A stretch of DNA of 64,000 nt from Sapientia aquatica. GTDB taxonomy: Bacteria > Pseudomonadota > Gammaproteobacteria > Burkholderiales > Burkholderiaceae_D. Below, piece after piece: positions 48,831-56,012 of the stretch; the first letter of the stretch is position 1; each line of letters starts with the position of its first letter. The notes beneath the pieces are model-generated. The model saw only the letters and a list, made by a program, of their open reading frames with translations, searched no databases and was not told the DNA's origin. The translations under genes and the position numbers were made by a program. Location: positions 620,001-684,000 of the forward strand of contig NZ_SMYL01000001.1 of assembly GCF_004358105.1 (NCBI RefSeq). Reading direction: 5' to 3'.

Positions 48831-49178
48831 ATGCACCAACGGCGACCATGGCACTATGTCGTAGCAACCGAAGCGATGCTGGCCGCAGTTGGCGTCAAAT
48901 CTGCTACGGCTGTTCAATACGATGCAACAAGAGGCGTGCTTGAGCTGCTGGACGATGACGCAGGCTGCACAGAATGGGTCGTGCGAACCAAGGAACCCAA
49001 CTTCGCATGGACTGATAGGCTCGAAGCCAAGTTCGGCATAACTGCTATCTACATGGACGACTGGATGATCGACGACTTCGATGCCGATTTCGTGAAGATC
49101 AACTACCGTGGTCAGCGGCTGCTCTTCACAAGACCAATGCAGCGTGCCTTCGAACGGCTGATGATGCCGTTCTTGTAG
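48831..49178 (+). CDS. Unknown 115-residue island protein
   Basis: I do not recognise the family. The frame is supported by a good ribosome site (GGGAGAG, 9 bases before ATG 48831) and by globular composition: VVATEAMLAAVGVKSATAVQ, an acidic patch LELLDDDAG, aromatic-rich WVVRTKEPNFAWTDRLEAKFG, YMDDWMIDDFD and a basic end YRGQRLLFTRPMQRAFERLM. It is acidic overall in the middle, with several Asp runs. It converges on the serine recombinase gene with a 7-base gap and is divergent from hsdM. A DNA-mimic or regulator of restriction is conceivable only from its place and acidity. Confidence 0.55.
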   Translation: MHQRRPWHYVVATEAMLAAVGVKSATAVQYDATRGVLELLDDDAGCTEWVVRTKEPNFAWTDRLEAKFGITAIYMDDWMIDDFDADFVKINYRGQRLLFTRPMQRAFERLMMPFL

Positions 49179-49185
49179 CGTCACT

Positions 49186-49755
49186 TCAAGCGACGGTGTT
49201 GCAGTAGCGGTGGACTGTGGCTCGATCAATACCAAACTGCCGAGCCAATTCGCTGCGGTTTTCGTTGGCGTTATATCGCTGCCGCAATTCTGCTTGCTGT
49301 TCAGCGGAAAGCTTTGGTTTGCGGCCTTGATACTTCCCTTCAGCTCGTGCCCGTGTAATACCTTCGATTTGCCGTTCCTTGCGGATACCGTGCTCAAACT
49401 CAGCGAAAGCGGCAAACATGGTCAGTGCCAGCTTTCCGGCTGGCGTGTCAGTGTCAAAGCCTTGTTTCAAGATGACCAAGCGTATCCCACGCTCGGACAG
49501 CAGTGCAATTTGCGTCAGCACATCAACAGTGCTGCGGCCAAGCCTGTCTAATGCATAGACAACAAGCGTGTCTCCTTCCCGTACATACGCCAAACATGCT
49601 GACCAGCCCGTGCGGTGGTTTGCGTTGGTTGTGCCGCTGACTGCTTCGTCGGCAAATTCCTTGTCAACTTGCCAGCCGCCAGCGATGATTGCCTGACGCT
49701 GGTTCTGCACAGTTTGCTCGCTTGTCGAGACACGCAGATAGGAAATGATGCTCAT
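49186..49755 (-). CDS. Serine recombinase (resolvase/invertase family)
   Basis: This 189-residue protein has a resolvase catalytic domain (1-135) with the nucleophile Ser in YLRVSTSEQ (about 10), Arg residues in YALDRLGRST, and the E-helix FAEFEHGIRKERQIEGITRA. A C-terminal helix-turn-helix follows (about 150-187, ENRSELARQFGIDRATVHRYC). Length fits the Tn3 resolvase / Hin invertase / Tn552-type group. GGGAGGCC precedes the ATG. Dyad-related GTTGCA motifs overlap its promoter region, as expected of a res site. It may resolve multimers of the excised element or be a remnant of a nested transposon. Confidence 0.93.
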   Translation of the reverse strand: MSIISYLRVSTSEQTVQNQRQAIIAGGWQVDKEFADEAVSGTTNANHRTGWSACLAYVREGDTLVVYALDRLGRSTVDVLTQIALLSERGIRLVILKQGFDTDTPAGKLALTMFAAFAEFEHGIRKERQIEGITRARAEGKYQGRKPKLSAEQQAELRQRYNANENRSELARQFGIDRATVHRYCNTVA

Positions 49756-49756
49756 T

Positions 49757-49843
49757 GTTGCAAGGCCTCCCGCCGATTCGTTGCATTAAAGTCGTTGGAC
49801 TATTGTGCAACAGATGTATCTATTTCGCGACAAAATATGCAAC
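49757..49843. promoter_or_regulatory. Res-like array of GTTGCA/TGCAAC motifs
   Basis: GTTGCA occurs at 49757 and 49780, and the inverse TGCAAC at 49806 and 49838. This gives nested dyads just upstream of the serine recombinase start. Resolvases commonly bind such sites in their own promoter. Confidence 0.45.
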
Positions 49844-49865
49844 GGTTTCGCTGGGGTTTGCTACT

Positions 49866-49893
49866 GTGGCATACGGGTAAACCCTATTGCCAC
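49866..49893. repeat. Interrupted palindrome upstream of the kinase gene
   Basis: GTGGCA-TAC-GGGT-AA-ACCC-TAT-TGCCAC: two paired blocks (6 and 4 bp) around a central AA. It lies in the 307-base space between the recombinase and kinase genes and could be an operator or hairpin. The rest of this space (49894-50062) shows only a TATAAA-like -10 before the kinase. Confidence 0.5.
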
Positions 49894-50062
49894 AGGGTGT
49901 TAATCCTGATACCCGCGAAGTCAGGTACTATGTAGGGTTATCGTCATTGCCTAGATGTGTGGCAGTGATGGTAGGGGGAGGTTTGGGCATGCTCAACCAA
50001 AAGGGTGGCTGCTTGAGTAGCCCATTACCAGCAAATTTTAACTTATAAAAGACTCAAAATTA

Positions 50063-51421
50063 ATGGCTACATACAAAGTCCAAAATACGCTAGGCCGGGG
50101 GGCATTCGGTAGGGTTGATCGAGCAACCGATGAGGCAGGGGTGGACTTTGCACTGAAATTTTTTGATCCTAGTGCGGTAGTCCTTACTGCAATCGCACAA
50201 GGGCATGTATCGTCTGATGAACTTAAGCGTCGTTTTTTTAGTGAAGCAACCTATCAAGCTCGCATTAACCATCCGAATGTAGTCAAGGTCTTTGGTAGCA
50301 ACCTGTCGGCGACACCACCATTTTTTATAATGGAACTTGCTGAAGCATCGCTGGCGAATGACATGGATAGCGATCACACCTTAAGCGGAAGTCCTCAGCA
50401 AGCTTTGTTCGACATACTAGCCGGATTGGAAGGCATTCATGGTCAAGGTATATATCACCGAGACTTAAAGCCGCAAAATATTCTTCGAATTAGAAATGAT
50501 GACGGGTCATATCGATACGCCCTTTCTGATTTCGGCCTAATAAAAGTCACGACAAGTGACGCAACTACTCTTACTGCGACCGGTGCCCAAGGCGGCACCG
50601 AGCGTTATGCTGCACCAGAATTAATTTCAAATTTTAAGAGAGCAACAGCACGCTCAGATATTTTCTCATTTGGGGTCATTTTATTTGATATTTTTGCTGG
50701 CCCGATTAACAGAATTCCTTACACAGAAGTACATTTTCCGGGTGCAGTGGGACTTGTTGCATCGAAGTGTACAAAGACATTGGCAGCTCGCCGTTATGGC
50801 TCAATTGCTGAAGTTCGAGCTGCTTTGTACGAAGCGTTAAGAGGTGAGACACCGCAGTTTGGCTCGCATCGCGAGGAGCAAATTGTCGAATTGCTGCGTT
50901 CAGAGAGTACCTTAACCGCCCAAGATTGGGATCATGTATTTCTCTTGCTTGAAGAGTTGTCGCCAACATCTCGATCGTTTGATCTATTACTTCGAGTTTT
51001 TTCTAAGCAACATTTCGAAGCTCTTGCAACAGAAGCCCCTGATTTGTTAATGGCATTTGCTGGCTACTATACGGACTATGTTGACGAAGGGCAGGGGAAA
51101 TTCGATTTCGATTATTGTGATGTGATTGCCGATAAGCTGACATGGCTCTTTGAGCTTGGTGATATTGCAGTAAAGGCTCGTATCCTGTTGACTATGCTTC
51201 GATTGGGAACTTCCCATAATCGCTGGTTTGTCGAAAGACGATTCATGCAACTTGCTGGCACCACATTGGATGCCGCTGTTGCCGAACGAATGATTTTAGA
51301 TGTCGAAATTGCAGGCATTGATTTGAATGCGAATATAGATCATCTAGAGCGGTCTATAGGCGTGTCTCGCGGCCAGCTCTCTCCAGCCTTGCAAAGATTG
51401 TGGGTGTCTGAAAGTGAGTGA
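50063..51421 (+). CDS. Ser/Thr protein kinase with unknown C-terminal domain (island)
   Basis: This 452-residue protein has a complete Hanks-type kinase domain (about 4-265): glycine loop LGRGAFGRV, Lys in FALKFF, HRDLKPQN, DFG in LSDFGLI, activation segment TERYAAPELIS, and RSDIFSFGVILF. Residues about 270-452 form a helical domain I do not recognise, with LTAQDWDHVFLLLEEL, a tract EGQGKFDFDYCDVIADKLTWLF, and LERSIGVSRGQLSPALQRLW at the end. There is no membrane helix. The PP2C gene begins inside its last codons (8-base overlap), so kinase and phosphatase are made together. It differs from the core PP2C-kinase fusion in order and architecture. Confidence 0.92.
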   Translation: MATYKVQNTLGRGAFGRVDRATDEAGVDFALKFFDPSAVVLTAIAQGHVSSDELKRRFFSEATYQARINHPNVVKVFGSNLSATPPFFIMELAEASLANDMDSDHTLSGSPQQALFDILAGLEGIHGQGIYHRDLKPQNILRIRNDDGSYRYALSDFGLIKVTTSDATTLTATGAQGGTERYAAPELISNFKRATARSDIFSFGVILFDIFAGPINRIPYTEVHFPGAVGLVASKCTKTLAARRYGSIAEVRAALYEALRGETPQFGSHREEQIVELLRSESTLTAQDWDHVFLLLEELSPTSRSFDLLLRVFSKQHFEALATEAPDLLMAFAGYYTDYVDEGQGKFDFDYCDVIADKLTWLFELGDIAVKARILLTMLRLGTSHNRWFVERRFMQLAGTTLDAAVAERMILDVEIAGIDLNANIDHLERSIGVSRGQLSPALQRLWVSESE

Positions 51422-52127
51422 ATTTCAGATTGCATCATTTTCGATTGCTTCAAGCGAAAAGCAGAACTTCGACGCTATTGCAAACGCGATACTCCCTCGT
51501 AATCGACTGCTGCTTGTGATAGCCGATGGCGTTGGCTCATCCCTTCATGGTGGGGAGGCAGCAAGGCTCGCTGTTGCAACATGTGTAGAGATGGCCTCAT
51601 CAGCGGAAATTTCTGATGTTTTTGTCGAGGCGAATAATCGGATAAATGCGGCAGCAAATTCAGACTATAAACAATGGAGCACGACTTTAACAACCTGCAT
51701 CCTTGATAGTGACAAGGCTTATGTTGGTCATGTTGGGGACACGCGAATTTATCATTTGCGAGGTGCTGGTATTCAGACTCGCACGAAAGACCAAACAGAA
51801 GCCGAAAAGTTGATCGATGAAGGCGTGCTTTCTCGTGAGCGTGCCCGTCGCTATCCGAGAAAAAATGTGCTTCTGTCTGCCTTGAACGGATCGGGCGACT
51901 ATGAGTTGCAGCAATCGTCATTCGAAGTAATGCGTGGCGACAGGATTCTTCTTCTTTCGGATGGCTTGTATAGGCAGGTTGGCAAGCACGAAATTGTTCA
52001 GTTGTCATCCGATAATAACGATGTATCCGCTTTTATTGATGCATTAAAAGCGATGCTTTTTGATCGAGGAATCATTGATGATTCCTCTGTAATATGTGCT
52101 GAGTTAAACATGAAAGATGGGCAATAG
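51414..52127 (+). CDS. PP2C-type protein phosphatase paired with the island kinase
   Basis: The start is GTG 51414, overlapping the kinase stop (GTGAGTGA). The 237-residue product is a bare PP2C domain: VIADGVGSSLHGGEAA (metal Asp), WSTTLTTCIL, VGHVGDTRIYHLR, LLLSDGLYRQV and IDDSSVICAEL. It should reverse phosphorylation by the kinase encoded just upstream. Translational coupling suggests a balanced switch. TerY-P type stress loci also contain a kinase and a PP2C, but with a vWA protein that is absent here. Confidence 0.92.
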   Translation: MSEFQIASFSIASSEKQNFDAIANAILPRNRLLLVIADGVGSSLHGGEAARLAVATCVEMASSAEISDVFVEANNRINAAANSDYKQWSTTLTTCILDSDKAYVGHVGDTRIYHLRGAGIQTRTKDQTEAEKLIDEGVLSRERARRYPRKNVLLSALNGSGDYELQQSSFEVMRGDRILLLSDGLYRQVGKHEIVQLSSDNNDVSAFIDALKAMLFDRGIIDDSSVICAELNMKDGQ

Positions 52128-52130
52128 TTG

Positions 52131-52367
52131 TTAGTGACCAGCCTTCAAATAGTGGCCTTGAAGTATGGTTTGAAAGTAAGTTAATGGTAGCGAAATCATT
52201 TCTTTATCCCATTCATCATGTGTGTAGCTAGAAAGGCTACACATATGGTCTTGCGTTGAAATATGCACAGCAAAAATTTCAGGGAAAACAGTACGGCGGC
52301 CAATGAGAATATTATCAATAAGTCTAGCTTCATTATTCATATTGGCGTCACATGAAGGTATTTTCAA
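52131..52367 (-). CDS. Small ORF or gene fragment downstream of the PP2C gene
   Basis: A 78-codon frame starting at TTG 52367, or ATG 52337 (MNNEARLIDNILIG), ends 3 bases from the PP2C stop. It reads like real protein (RRTVFPEIFAVHISTQ, HDEWDKEMISLPLTYF), but no ribosome site or family is evident. It may be a fragment left by rearrangement near the island end. Confidence 0.3.
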   Translation of the reverse strand: MKIPSCDANMNNEARLIDNILIGRRTVFPEIFAVHISTQDHMCSLSSYTHDEWDKEMISLPLTYFQTILQGHYLKAGH

Positions 52368-52393
52368 AGCATTATCCGGATTAATGATGGCAC

Positions 52394-52435
52394 TTTAGCG
52401 ACTGAACACTTCAAAGTCGGATAAAATAGCGGGTT
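52394..52435 (+). repeat. Dispersed intergenic element, copy 1 (promoter-like)
   Basis: TTTAGCGAC, 19 bases, TAAAATA, 2 bases, GGGTT, with CAAAGTCGGA just before TAAAAT. It matches 58796-58837 at 34 of 42 bases without gaps. The TAAAAT block looks like an extended -10 box pointing out of the island toward attR; it would point at int in the excised circle. Confidence 0.6.
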
Positions 52436-52527
52436 GAATTTTGCCGCACAGTGCGTAAGTTTCTTTCCTTGTGGCATTGATTTTATTGAAGAAATTCGTG
52501 GTTTATTCCAAAGCAATAAATCCACGC

Positions 52528-52542
52528 ACTTACACAAAAGTT
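52528..52542 (+). repeat. Right arm-type repeat of the island
   Basis: ACTTACACAAAAGTT, identical to 38302-38316 and in the same orientation, 52 bases inside attR. Confidence 0.7.
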
Positions 52543-52593
52543 ACACACTAAATGCAAGCTATTGATTTTAATGGATAAATTATGTATGTATTT

Positions 52594-52608
52594 ATTGAGT
52601 GGGAATGA
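52594..52608 (+). repeat. attR core of the guaA island
   Basis: ATTGAGTGGGAATGA matches the last 15 bases of guaA with one change (G to A before TGA). It marks the right end of the island. Confidence 0.88.
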
Positions 52609-52650
52609 TTTCATGTGCTAATCACATGACTTCGCCGAGTTTAAAACGAT

Positions 52651-52689
52651 GCCATTGATGATCTCTCGATTATCAATGGCTTTTTTATT
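52651..52689 (+). terminator. Probable original guaA terminator, displaced by the island
   Basis: GCCATTGAT (52651-52659) and ATCAATGGC (52672-52680) form a perfect 9-bp stem followed by TTTTTTATT. It lies 43 bases beyond attR, where guaA would end in the empty chromosome, and no gene reads into it from the left now. Confidence 0.85.
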
Positions 52690-52774
52690 GGAAGGATGCC
52701 GTGGTGCTCATGCAATTGTAGCCAGCGCTTCAACTAGAAGCATGATCTTTGCTGGTTTAACTTCAAGCGCTAGA

Positions 52775-53725
52775 TTAGCTATGCATGGGCTTCTCCCAAG
52801 CTCCTTTGGTATTGACACCAGCTTGATCCGCCAATGCTTCAAGCGCACGAGTTTCATCAAACGATAATTTAAGCGCTATGGCTGCTGCCGCATCCTCGAC
52901 ATGCTTGAGTTTGGTCACGCCAATAATAGGTAGCGTACCTTTGGCGATGGCCCACGCAATAGCGATTTGTGCTACTGAGGCGTTTTTAGTTGCTCCGATT
53001 TCTCGCATTCTATCGGTCAACTTTTGAAGCTGCGGTAAAGCTTCGTTGTAGGTCGCGGCTCGGCCACTGCCTTCCGGGAGCGGGTGATTGGCATCGTATT
53101 TGCCCGATAGCGCACCTTGTTCAAGCACTAAATAGGCAAAGAACGTGATGTTATTTTGCTTGCAGTAGTCCAGAATGCCGGCATGCTCGGAGGAGCGATA
53201 CAACAGACTGTAATGGTTTTGTATTGCCGAGATTTCAAACCCAGCTTGCTTTAGCGTGTTGTTGACTAGTTGGATTTCTGCTAAATTGTGATTGGATACT
53301 CCCACGCGCTTGATCGTGCCACTTTGCAGCAGCGGCACAAGGTAGTGCGTCCATTCGTTGATCTGGGTCGGGTTATGAATCCAGTACAGGTCGATGATTT
53401 CGGTACCTAGTCGTTTGCAACTTTGTTCCAATAAATCGGCAACTGGATTATCGGCGTTCTTGCTGGCCAATTGAGGCGTGAATTTAGTGGACAATATTAA
53501 TTCATCGCGTCGGCTTGATTTGATGAATTCGCCCAAAATTGTCTCGGACGCTCCCATGCCATAGACCGCGGCAGTGTCCCACAGGACTAATCCTTTTTTT
53601 GTGGCTAGGTCGAAAATTGGACGCAGGATGCCTGCATCGAGGTAGTTGCCAAATACTTGATCGCCACCAGCAAAGCCGGTGCCCCATGACCATGTTCCGA
53701 GTGCGATTTTGGGTAAGGTTTTCAT
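52775..53725 (-). CDS. Aldo/keto reductase
   Basis: The start is ATG 53725 (MKTLPKIALGTWSWG), with AAGGAGC 9 bases upstream; the frame extends further but without a ribosome site. The 316-residue TIM-barrel protein shows the AKR tetrad: Asp and Tyr in LWDTAAVYGMG, Lys in LSTKFTP, His in YWIHNPTQ. NADPH-site residues are in GTLPIIGVTKLKHVEDAA. It probably reduces aldehydes or quinone-derived carbonyls. It is last in a minus-strand group with a hydrolase, a YciI-like protein and a flavin reductase, opposite a LysR regulator. Confidence 0.92.
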   Translation of the reverse strand: MKTLPKIALGTWSWGTGFAGGDQVFGNYLDAGILRPIFDLATKKGLVLWDTAAVYGMGASETILGEFIKSSRRDELILSTKFTPQLASKNADNPVADLLEQSCKRLGTEIIDLYWIHNPTQINEWTHYLVPLLQSGTIKRVGVSNHNLAEIQLVNNTLKQAGFEISAIQNHYSLLYRSSEHAGILDYCKQNNITFFAYLVLEQGALSGKYDANHPLPEGSGRAATYNEALPQLQKLTDRMREIGATKNASVAQIAIAWAIAKGTLPIIGVTKLKHVEDAAAAIALKLSFDETRALEALADQAGVNTKGAWEKPMHS

Positions 53726-53757
53726 GATTGCTCCTTCGATATTTCGCTTGCCACTGT

Positions 53758-54885
53758 TCATATCAGATGTGTTTTGAAAAATTTTTCGATGTGATCGAAT
53801 GGAATTTTTTCTACTTGATCGTATAGGTCAACGTGGTCTGCCTCTGGCACGATGAATAATTCTTTGGATTGTCCAGCCAAGCGATAAATATCTTCCGAAT
53901 AGTAGCGCGAATGGGCATTTTCTCCAGCAATTAACAGAATTGGTCGCGGTGCAATCATCGCGATTTGGGACATCATGGGAAACGCGAAAAAGGACATCGA
54001 CGTTGTGGCAGTCCAGGCTGTAGTGGAGTTGATCGAACGTGGGTGAAAACCGCGCGTCGTCTTGTAGTACATGAAGAATGCAGCCATTACTGGATTGGCG
54101 TTGATGGGCAAGGGATCGGGAAGTAGTTTGTCGCTTTTGATTAATTGACCCTGCTCATCGAACGGGATTTCGTGCAGGCCTGTCGCAAAGTTGCCTTGTG
54201 CCGCATCGTTCCAGCGTTGCTGACTTAGGTAGTCAATGATCTGATGTCGTTGATCTAATGTGTAACTGTCGTGATAGCCGCGGCTGATGCTGCGCGACAT
54301 GTCGTACATCGATGCGGTGGCGACGGCTTTGATGCGGGAATCGCTGGTCGCTGCTGTTAGCGCCATACCCGAGAGGCCGCAGATCGCCATTGCGCCTATT
54401 CGGTTGCGGTCTACGTGGGGCAATAAGCCGATGTAATCCACCGCTGCGCTGAAGTCTTCTGTATGGATATCGGGCGAGGCGACATTGCGCACATCGCCCC
54501 CACTTTCTCCAGTGAAGGATGAGTCGAATGCCAAAGTAATGAATCCGCGTTCAGCCAGAGTTTGCGCGTATAGTCCAGACGATTGCTCTTTTACCGCGCC
54601 AAATGGCCCGCCTAGCACTAACGCTGCCGATGATTGGTGCTCTTGTTGCAGCGACTTTGGTTGATACAAATCACCCACCAAGGTAATACCGTAGCGATTT
54701 TTAAACTGCACTTTGCTGTGGGTTACGTTGTCGTTTTTTGGGAATACTTTGTCCCAAGTTTGCGCGTCTTTCATAGCGTTTCCTTTGATTGGTGGTGTGT
54801 GCGGTGCCGCATGGACATCAGCAAGCTCTATAACGCTCGCTATGCCGGTAGCAAATGTGGCGTGTAAAAAAGTTCGGCGGTCCAT
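53758..54885 (-). CDS. Alpha/beta hydrolase (dienelactone hydrolase-like), Tat-type signal
   Basis: This 375-residue protein begins MDRRTFLHATFATGIASV, a twin-arginine-like signal. The body is an alpha/beta hydrolase: strand-turn ALVLGGPFGAVKEQSSG, nucleophile Ser in AICGLSGMALTAA (about residue 170), Asp region RPILLIAGENAHSRY, and His in PEADHVDLYDQ. The nucleophile elbow is GLSGM rather than a strict GxSxG. Similar proteins are annotated as dienelactone or X-Pro-peptidase-like hydrolases. It lies 32 bases upstream of the reductase gene and is likely co-transcribed. Confidence 0.85.
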   Translation of the reverse strand: MDRRTFLHATFATGIASVIELADVHAAPHTPPIKGNAMKDAQTWDKVFPKNDNVTHSKVQFKNRYGITLVGDLYQPKSLQQEHQSSAALVLGGPFGAVKEQSSGLYAQTLAERGFITLAFDSSFTGESGGDVRNVASPDIHTEDFSAAVDYIGLLPHVDRNRIGAMAICGLSGMALTAATSDSRIKAVATASMYDMSRSISRGYHDSYTLDQRHQIIDYLSQQRWNDAAQGNFATGLHEIPFDEQGQLIKSDKLLPDPLPINANPVMAAFFMYYKTTRGFHPRSINSTTAWTATTSMSFFAFPMMSQIAMIAPRPILLIAGENAHSRYYSEDIYRLAGQSKELFIVPEADHVDLYDQVEKIPFDHIEKFFKTHLI

Positions 54886-54941
54886 AGTTTTCTTCCGTCG
54901 CTTTTCGTCGAATCAAATTAGGCATTGAATCGGACTAGCAC

Positions 54942-55235
54942 TTAAGGTGTTGCGAATAACATTTCCCAATTCAGCATGGGGCCCAATGGAATGATTTCCC
55001 AGCCAATTAAATCGACTTTGGCTAACGGAAATTCCATTAATTTGGCCCGTGCCGCATCGACCGAATCGGCTTCGGCAATGATGGCAACGCCGACGCGATC
55101 TTGGCGGAAATATATGTCGCGGATGAAGCCAGATTTATACAGCTCCCATCCGTGACGTACTTCGTTGTGTAAGTGCGGGCTGTACTGCTCCAACGTGGCG
55201 TTTGGATTGGGTATGTCGAGGCAAAGCAATTTCAT
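54942..55235 (-). CDS. YciI / muconolactone isomerase-like small protein
   Basis: This 97-residue protein of dimeric alpha-beta barrel type reads MKLLCLDIPNPNATLEQYSPHL, IRDIYFRQDRVGVAIIAEADSVDAARAKLMEFPL, IGWEIIPLGPM. The His and Asp residues expected of YciI/muconolactone isomerase-like proteins are not clearly conserved, so enzymatic activity is uncertain. It is in the LysR-divergent group between the flavin reductase and the hydrolase. Confidence 0.75.
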   Translation of the reverse strand: MKLLCLDIPNPNATLEQYSPHLHNEVRHGWELYKSGFIRDIYFRQDRVGVAIIAEADSVDAARAKLMEFPLAKVDLIGWEIIPLGPMLNWEMLFATP

Positions 55236-55291
55236 GGTGATTAGTCCTTGTCGTTAAAAAAATACTCGAAAAATGATGCGTCGAAGGCGGA

Positions 55292-55840
55292 TTAACTGCC
55301 TGTGTTTTGTACTGTCGGAGCACTCAGTAAAGTGTGCAAGGCTGCTTTAAAGCCGGCCAATTTTTCGGCACCAGCGCCCATCGCCTCGAAAAAGGCAACT
55401 GGTTTGGCATACGTCATACCGACGTAAAGGGCACTGGCCTTCATCGGCGTTAGGACTTCATCGATATTGCTATGAATTAACCCATCGGCGGAATAGGTGT
55501 GGGCAGTAGCACCGGTTGAGACCACCACTTGCATTTGCTTACCTTGCAAAGCGTTGCCGTCGCGGCCAAAGGCCCAACCGTAGCCCCATACTTGGTTGAG
55601 GTAGGCTTTGAGCATTGGTGTCAGGTTGAACCAATGAATAGGGAATAAATACACCACGCGCCCTACGCCGTCATGTGCACGCTGCTCGGCGGCGACGTTG
55701 AAAGCTTGAGTATCATGGCCATACAGGGTTTCCAAATTGCGCACTTGGACATTAGGTAGTGACTTGGCAGTCTCTTGCAACGCCTTAATAACAAGGGATT
55801 GTTCAGGGTAAGGGTGGGAGACAATGACAAGGGTTTTCAT
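55292..55840 (-). CDS. Flavodoxin-fold NAD(P)H quinone oxidoreductase
   Basis: This 182-residue protein matches the MdaB/KefF/NQO family: MKTLVIVSHPYPEQSL (FMN/FAD phosphate site), VYLFPIHWFNLTPMLKAYLNQVWGYGWAFG, and QVVVSTGATAHTYS. It likely reduces quinones with two electrons to limit redox cycling. It is first in the minus-strand group and divergent from the LysR gene, the usual layout for inducible quinone/electrophile response. Confidence 0.9.
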   Translation of the reverse strand: MKTLVIVSHPYPEQSLVIKALQETAKSLPNVQVRNLETLYGHDTQAFNVAAEQRAHDGVGRVVYLFPIHWFNLTPMLKAYLNQVWGYGWAFGRDGNALQGKQMQVVVSTGATAHTYSADGLIHSNIDEVLTPMKASALYVGMTYAKPVAFFEAMGAGAEKLAGFKAALHTLLSAPTVQNTGS

Positions 55841-56012
55841 GTTGTTTCCTTTTCGGTGACGAGTTTAAGCGGCTTGGATAAATCCATGTAAGCCTGCGAT
55901 GAAATGATTATGGGCTGCTTCATTGTTGAAGAAAATGAGCTATCGGGTTTAAAATCTCACAACTTTAAGTTGTTAATCATGTTCTTGTCGTTAAGCCAAA
56001 GGAGCTTGTTAA

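Larger units (their letters stand above)
38249..52608. mobile_element. Genomic island integrated at the 3' end of guaA
   Basis: A 14.36-kb element is bounded by near-identical 15-base direct repeats (attL 38249-38263, attR 52594-52608). A tyrosine integrase lies 163 bases inside the left end, 15-bp arm-type direct repeats lie inside both ends, and the likely original guaA terminator lies beyond attR. Cargo is a Rep-like protein, type I restriction-modification, a serine recombinase, a kinase-phosphatase pair and several unknown genes. The guaA 3' end is an established integration site for a family of islands. The element looks complete and may still be able to excise. Confidence 0.9.

Noticed and set aside
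50063-52127. TerY-P stress triad
   Set aside because: No vWA protein or ter gene is next to the kinase and phosphatase.
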